From NCBI RefSeq assembly GCF_000003815.2, contig NC_049982.1:9118717-9182716 (forward strand): 64,000 nt of DNA, read 5' to 3'. The position numbers and the translations under genes are program-made. Positions 59,401 through 64,000 of this stretch are shown in pieces (position 1 is the stretch's first letter; every line of letters starts with the position of its first letter). A model generated the notes under the pieces. The model was not told the DNA's origin and ran no database searches. It was given only the letters and a program-made list of their open reading frames with translations. The stretch is from Branchiostoma floridae. Its lineage: Eukaryota > Chordata > Leptocardii > Amphioxiformes > Branchiostomatidae.

Positions 59401-60980
59401 CATTGTATTGTCATCGCCACAAAGTGTTAACGCAGTAATAGGTTACTAGTATGGGGGCTATGTCATGTCTTTCCAAACTATAAAACAGTAAAACTAAANN
59501 NNNNNNNNNNNNNNNNNNNNNNNNNNNNNNNNNNNNNNNNNNNNNNNNNNNNNNNNNNNNNNNNNNNNNNNNNNNNNNNNNNNNNNNNNNNNNNNNNNAA
59601 ATCGTACATTGCCTGTCGAGTGATATTGGTAATATACATCATGTATTTATGAAAAAGAAGTCAAACCCAATAGCTCAGTTTTTGCTTTGTTTAGTTTATA
59701 TGAATTTATTACTAGATTTAATCGCTTACTACTGTATACTGTTTACCATTGTTTGTCTGTCACTTTTTGTCATTTGCAATTAGCCCTCGGATAAGAACTT
59801 GCGGTAAACATTCCTTATGAGTGATACTGACAGACCCAACCCCCCTCCGTCCCTATAGTTCACGTGCTGCGGTCTGACCTCTCCCGACAACTGGGCCGAC
59901 CCCAGTGCACAAACCGTCTGCGCATGCCCCACGGCGGATCTGGGCACCAACAAGTGCGAAGATGTAGGCGGCACAGAGTACAGGCTGGTGAGGAACTATC
60001 ACTTGTTATTCTCAATGTTTCTTGATACTCTTGTTCAGACTCTAAAATATATAGGTTGACATCGCCCGTCCAAAAGAAAGCGATATTATACAGTAGAAGC
60101 CAGATAATTGCACAACGGATTACCGCACACTTCTGTTATTTGCACGAAAACCCATTCCAAACCAGTTTGGTCCAATTGAATGACTTCGCATTGTTGCACT
60201 AGCTGTGTTAGACATTTTCAAAAGAAAGTCCTACTCCTGGCCTTGAGTTAAGGTGAAATCATCTTGAGAAAAGATGAACAGTGCTCTGGAACGTTCGTGC
60301 CGACTAATTTTTAACTTTTGATCCCACGTGTAACATTTGGCACAATAATTGTGTTTCAGTCGTGCGTGGACGAGCTGAAGTTGTACCTGGAGCAGAACAT
60401 CATCATCGTAGGAGCGGTGGCGCTGGGGGTCGCTGCTGTAGAGGTGAGTGGATGCTTTATATTCATTTTCCACTGCTTTCAAAGAAGTCCCGCATTGGTA
60501 TTTGTAACGTAGATGCAGAACCGTTTATTATAGACTAGCAACTTATAATCTATTTTTAATCGTCGCTTTATGATGGTACTTAAGGTGTATCATTCATTGC
60601 TGCCACTTACAACGAACATTCGGGAATGAATTATCAATGCTAAGGCTAAGCCACAAGTCAACGTGCATTAGTTCAGACGGTAATGGTAGCGATGTCCTAC
60701 TGTGACAAAGAACACGTAGCTTATAGAACTCCGTGTAGCAACATCATATCCAAGAACACAAACTTAAGTGCATACATAGTCATTTGTTAGTATCCGGAAC
60801 AAATTTCACCTTTTAATTTTTTTGTCAAATGATTAAGCGTAACATCAGTGATATACACATTGCTCTCTATGTGAAACAGCCTACTTACATCCTTTTTGCT
60901 TCAAACTACAGGTCTTTGGGATCATCTTCGCCTGCGTCCTATTGCGACAGGCGGACAAGGAAACCAGTGGTATCGCATAG
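56428..60980 (+). CDS. tetraspanin T9, one exon lost in assembly gap
   Basis: Exons: 56428-56493, 58746-58940, 59249-59323, [EC2-start exon not present], 59859-59987, 60360-60443, 60912-60980. The visible parts total 205 residues; the missing exon should add about 35. N-terminus MAEGCCGKCSKFMLFVFNLI; TM2 ends GFLGCCGAMKENK; TM3 has Glu (FIAEIAGG) and TM4 has Glu (VAAVEVFGI), where its neighbours have Gln. The CCG exon, FTCCGLTSPDNW, has six cysteines in all with SC in place of PC before TM4. The tail is RQADKETSGIA. The TM3 exon ends in phase 0 with GTGAGT and the CCG exon has a clean acceptor, so the gene is probably whole and only the assembly is broken. Confidence 0.9.
59499..59598. other. 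assembly gap (100 N)
   Basis: Exactly 100 N, the usual placeholder for a gap of unknown size. It lies where the EC2-start exon of T9 should be. Confidence 0.98.
60089..60205 (+). mobile_element. possible pogo/Tigger-type end in T9 intron 5
   Basis: A TA dinucleotide followed by CAGTAGAAGCCAGATAATTG resembles the terminal repeat of pogo/Tigger-class elements. The sequence then has repeated TTGCAC-type motifs. I cannot find the opposite end, so it would be a fragment at best. Confidence 0.3.
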
Positions 60981-61660
60981 CCATGTTTTTGCCTATTGAC
61001 GGAGGAATATATCTTATGACGTAGTTCTTGGACATTCCAAACAGTAAAACAATTGTTATTGAAGAAATTGCTACCACCAGAGTTGAATAATTGAAATATC
61101 AAGTCGTTTGTATCAGAGCCTGGCCAGTCAAAGTAGAAGTAGCAGAATGACCAAAACGTTCGCTATTGGCCAAAAATGAAACGTGGATATTAATATTGTT
61201 AATTTTAGTTACTTTATCATGTACTTTACTGCATTCAATACAGGTAACCATTACCTCATGTAAGAAAGTCAATTAGCTTTGAAAATAATGTTCTTTCACA
61301 TGTATTTTTCATATCACACTTAGTGCATTGGTGTACATTTTTTTTTTCAATTGATTTGATTTCCACTTTTTAACAAGTAATCAGATGTCTCATTTGGGAC
61401 AATATGATAGAGCCAGGGAACATGTTGTTAGTAACACGCACCAAGTTTTTGTATTGTTTCTGTTCCTGTTTTAGTATTTGTTATTACGTTGGTCGCGAAT
61501 CTAAAGTAAGGACGTGCTGCTATGGCAAATTGTTATTTTGGGAGTCTTGTCATGTATCGAAAAATGTCACACAACTAAGGCAAATTGATATAAAAAGACA
61601 GCTACACTGAATGATTTGCATGTTCCTGTGTATTTGGCATGTTTGTGGATTGTGTGGATG

Positions 61661-61771
61661 TGAATGTGTGTGTGTGCGTGCGCGCGCGCGCGTGTGTGTG
61701 CGTGCATGTGTGTGTGTGTGTGTGTACACCAGAGTATATTATGTATGTGTGTGTGTGAGAGGGAGAGAGAG

Positions 61772-61821
<50 letters not shown>

Positions 61822-61830
61822 CGCCTCATG
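61661..61830. repeat. alternating GT/CG microsatellite
   Basis: Long (GT)n tracts are broken by pure CGCGCGCG stretches (61680-61691, 61813-61824) and a GAGA tract. Alternating purine/pyrimidine of this kind can adopt Z-DNA. It accounts for the Cys/Val and His/Thr frames on the two strands. Confidence 0.9.
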
Positions 61831-62328
61831 AATGTGTGTGAGTATGTTTGTCAGTATGTGTATGTATGTGTGTGCGCGCCTGTTTGTACACCCCTGTATG
61901 TATGGATATATGTGCGTATGTTCGTGTGTGATTTAAGATTAAGATTTCACTGCACACTAACCAACTGGTTTGTGTAGACTATGCCTGTGTGACTGGATCA
62001 AATGTCTTAACCATAATACCATAACTGTTATTAATATTATACAACCAGTAATTGTGCATGTTAAAGTCGGCAGGGGGCGCTGCTGTGTGACGAACCGTCT
62101 CGCCAGACACCAAGCCTTCTGCTGTTATGATGGCTAGAAAATTTTGTTACATAAGCCTCACAAAATACACAGCTACACAGAAACATATTTGCAGTAGAAA
62201 GAGGATGAGTCAGTTTCACAATAATGACCGACGTAACGTACCATGGCACAGATGACACGCAAATATGTGGTGAATACTGAGTAACTTGTTTATCTTAGTT
62301 GAAAATAGTTACTTGGCCATACAAACGC

Positions 62329-62515
62329 TGACGTCAGTGACGTTATGACTCGCCCTTACTTACGTCTAGTTTTATGTAAGAACCTAAAAAAATACCATCC
62401 CGCACGATCACTATTGTTTACGACGTGTGTTTACCGTTTGTCTTCTTCCCCCTATTTACAACCTGCTCCTGTTACAGTCTGGTACAGCCCAGGTACTAGA
62501 AATGGTCACGTGACC
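62329..62515. promoter_or_regulatory. T10 promoter motifs: CRE and E-box palindrome
   Basis: CTGACGTCAG (CRE core 62329-62336) is directly followed by TGACGTTA (62338-62345). The 12-bp palindrome GGTCACGTGACC lies at 62504-62515, 143 bases before the T10 ATG. This repeats the CRE-then-E-box order and spacing seen before T9. Confidence 0.55.
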
Positions 62516-62657
62516 TCGCCCCAGTTCTCTGTTTGTCAACCGTGTTGACAGAAAAGGTGATGTCACAGCGAAGTTGGTTAAACTTTAACTCATCAACCGT
62601 TAGCGTCCCGCCATTTTGCTCACCTGCAAAGAAGAGAAAAAAGTCGTTTGAAACAAG

Positions 62658-62714
62658 ATGGCGGCCAGCAATATGATTAGGTATTTCTTGTTCGCGTTCA
62701 ACTTCTTCTGCTGG
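62658..62714 (+). CDS. first exon of tetraspanin T10 (partial)
   Basis: The exon reads MAASNMIRYFLFAFNFFCW and ends with GTAAGT in phase 0, the exact position of intron 1 in the other genes. The TM1 Asn and the aromatic end are conserved; the N-terminal Cys pair is missing. The start lies in CAAGATGGCGGCC. No exon 2 with its GFLGCCGA motif is found in the remaining 1.3 kb, and several paralogues have first introns longer than that, so the gene continues beyond the window. Confidence 0.8.
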
Positions 62715-64000
62715 GTAAGTTCGTCTGATTATGTGTGCATGTCTGAACTTCTGTGTGTGTTGGATGCTCTATTCATTAGCAAGGCTAGGTGACTGTGAGT
62801 TTGTACATCCATGCAGGCGTGGAGGCCTTGAGCAAATAATGATCGTACACTTTTCTGGCGATGAATCTATTCCAAAGAAGCTTTCAACAACCTGCTCTGG
62901 TGCTGACATAATGGTCTTCTTGTGGTCCTAAAACTTTGCGCTGCTTCTTAACATGATTTATATATATCATTGTGATAAACCAGACGATCTTAAACGATCG
63001 TTTGAGCTGTAGTTTGAATATTACGCAAGGTAATTCTGGGGTGGGGGGCGTTATAGCTTGCTACATTGGTTGCGTCGCCTCAGTAGCTCGACGTAAACAG
63101 TTCTGCCTTTTTGAAACCCCATCAATGAAGTAGCTATTGGATATACGTTAAGAGTGTCTGGAATATTTGGTTACAAAGAATACAAAACGACTCGGGAATG
63201 GCATATTTGAAATAATCTTTAGCGCAAACGGTTTTAGTAGATAGCGCGTAGTGCAGTGTACAGAGAGTATTATTCTGAAACAACTTGATGGTCCTTGATT
63301 TTTTCCTCAGTATTGTTGGTCTGTGCTGTATATTTTATGAGAGACGATGACAAACAATGAACTATAATAGTGAAAATATCGTCGTTGGGAAGATGATTAA
63401 GTTCTACAAAATCTATATTTGTGTTGAATAATTCACTAGTGAAAGTCGCCTCATCTTAGAAATCAGAATATAGTGAAAATTTTACACTCAAATTTTTGCA
63501 TTGGCAGCGTATAGTACAGCACATGATGTGCCTTCCTTTGTCCGTTAGTTAATACCAAAGTCAAATATATAGGCGGCTAGACGTCTTACACGAGGACCAA
63601 TAATGTCTACCTATAACTCAATCTGTGTCCAGATATACGTTAATGTATATAGATCACGACGTGTTAGACTAACTGGTCGACCATGCAACGTTTTCTTGTT
63701 TTCTAAAGTTAAGAGTAGGTACACAGCGCCCCTTAATTTGGATTAATTGGTACTTTTGAACCCGTCTGTGAGAAAAAAAAGAGTAAGCGTTAATATTGGT
63801 CTTAACTCTTATCACAGCACATTTTGCAGACCTGTGTCTTTTTTTATATTCTTAAGAATTATATTGAAAGTATTGATACCCCTTGATTCAGGGCATTACA
63901 CTAGAGGCCATAAATGTTGAATTACAACTGGGCTGTACTGTTGGTGAAAGGTCATTAGAGGCAGACAGGTCAAAGGTCATAAACGAACTGTAGTAAGGAC
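62715..64000 (+). other. intron 1 of T10, running off the window
   Basis: No exon, RNA gene or clear repeat is visible. A short palindrome (AACGATCG..CGATCGTT) lies near 62992-63002. Confidence 0.5.

Larger units (their letters stand above)
60981..62657. other. spacer between T9 and T10
   Basis: Contains a GT/CG microsatellite (61661-61830) and the T10 promoter motifs. No T9 poly(A) signal of canonical type is evident. No other gene is seen. Confidence 0.55.

Noticed and set aside
61602-61841. His/Thr and Cys/Val frames downstream of T9
   Set aside because: They are translations of the GT/CG microsatellite on the two strands.

Overview
The window is eukaryotic genomic DNA with short exons, GT..AG introns, AT-rich non-coding sequence and one 100-base N gap. 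Exon structure, protein type, tRNA-derived SINEs and many small fold-back elements fit an invertebrate deuterostome. Amphioxus (Branchiostoma) is my best guess, but this is inference and no species-diagnostic gene is present. 

Layout: the window is almost entirely a head-to-tail array of ten tetraspanin genes on the + strand, called T1 to T10 here. T1 750-4180, T2 5062-8937, T3 10365-14399, T4 16175-20258, T5 25320-33004, T6 34485-39225, T7 41709-47351, T8 49619-55134, T9 56428-60980 (the exon between TM3 and CCG falls in the assembly gap) and T10 from 62658 (first exon only). Each complete gene has the same plan. A 19-22 codon exon 1 carries the cytoplasmic N-terminus and the start of TM1. 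A 64-67 codon exon 2 carries the rest of TM1, the small loop and TM2. TM3 and the start of the large loop EC2 follow, then a CCG exon, then a (P)C exon leading into TM4, then a last exon with the tail. Nearly all introns are phase 0. 

Three subgroups can be seen. T1/T2 have 36-codon EC2-start exons, six EC2 cysteines, tails ending in Val and no usual polar residue in TM3 or TM4. T3/T4 have the TM3 and EC2-start exons fused and an extra exon that adds a Gly/Thr/Ser/Pro-rich insert to EC2. T5, T6, T8 and T9 have tails ending in Ala, and eight EC2 cysteines in T5, T6 and T8. T7 is the divergent member, without the GFLGCCGA motif and with a Lys/Glu-rich tail. T4 looks like a decaying tandem copy of T3: its exon 2 splice donor is gone, although every exon is still open. 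A broken second copy of exon 2 lies in intron 1 of T2. 

Non-coding DNA holds several fold-back MITE-like elements (two with perfect 9-bp flanking duplications), SINE-like repeats, microsatellites, and an apparent excess of perfect TGACGTCA (CRE) palindromes, many in introns or proximal promoters. CACGTG E-boxes and RFX X-box motifs sit close upstream of T8, T9 and T10. Tetraspanins organise membrane microdomains by binding each other and partner proteins; this array would supply a set of paralogues that differ mainly in the extracellular EC2 loop. I see no convincing gene of any other family.
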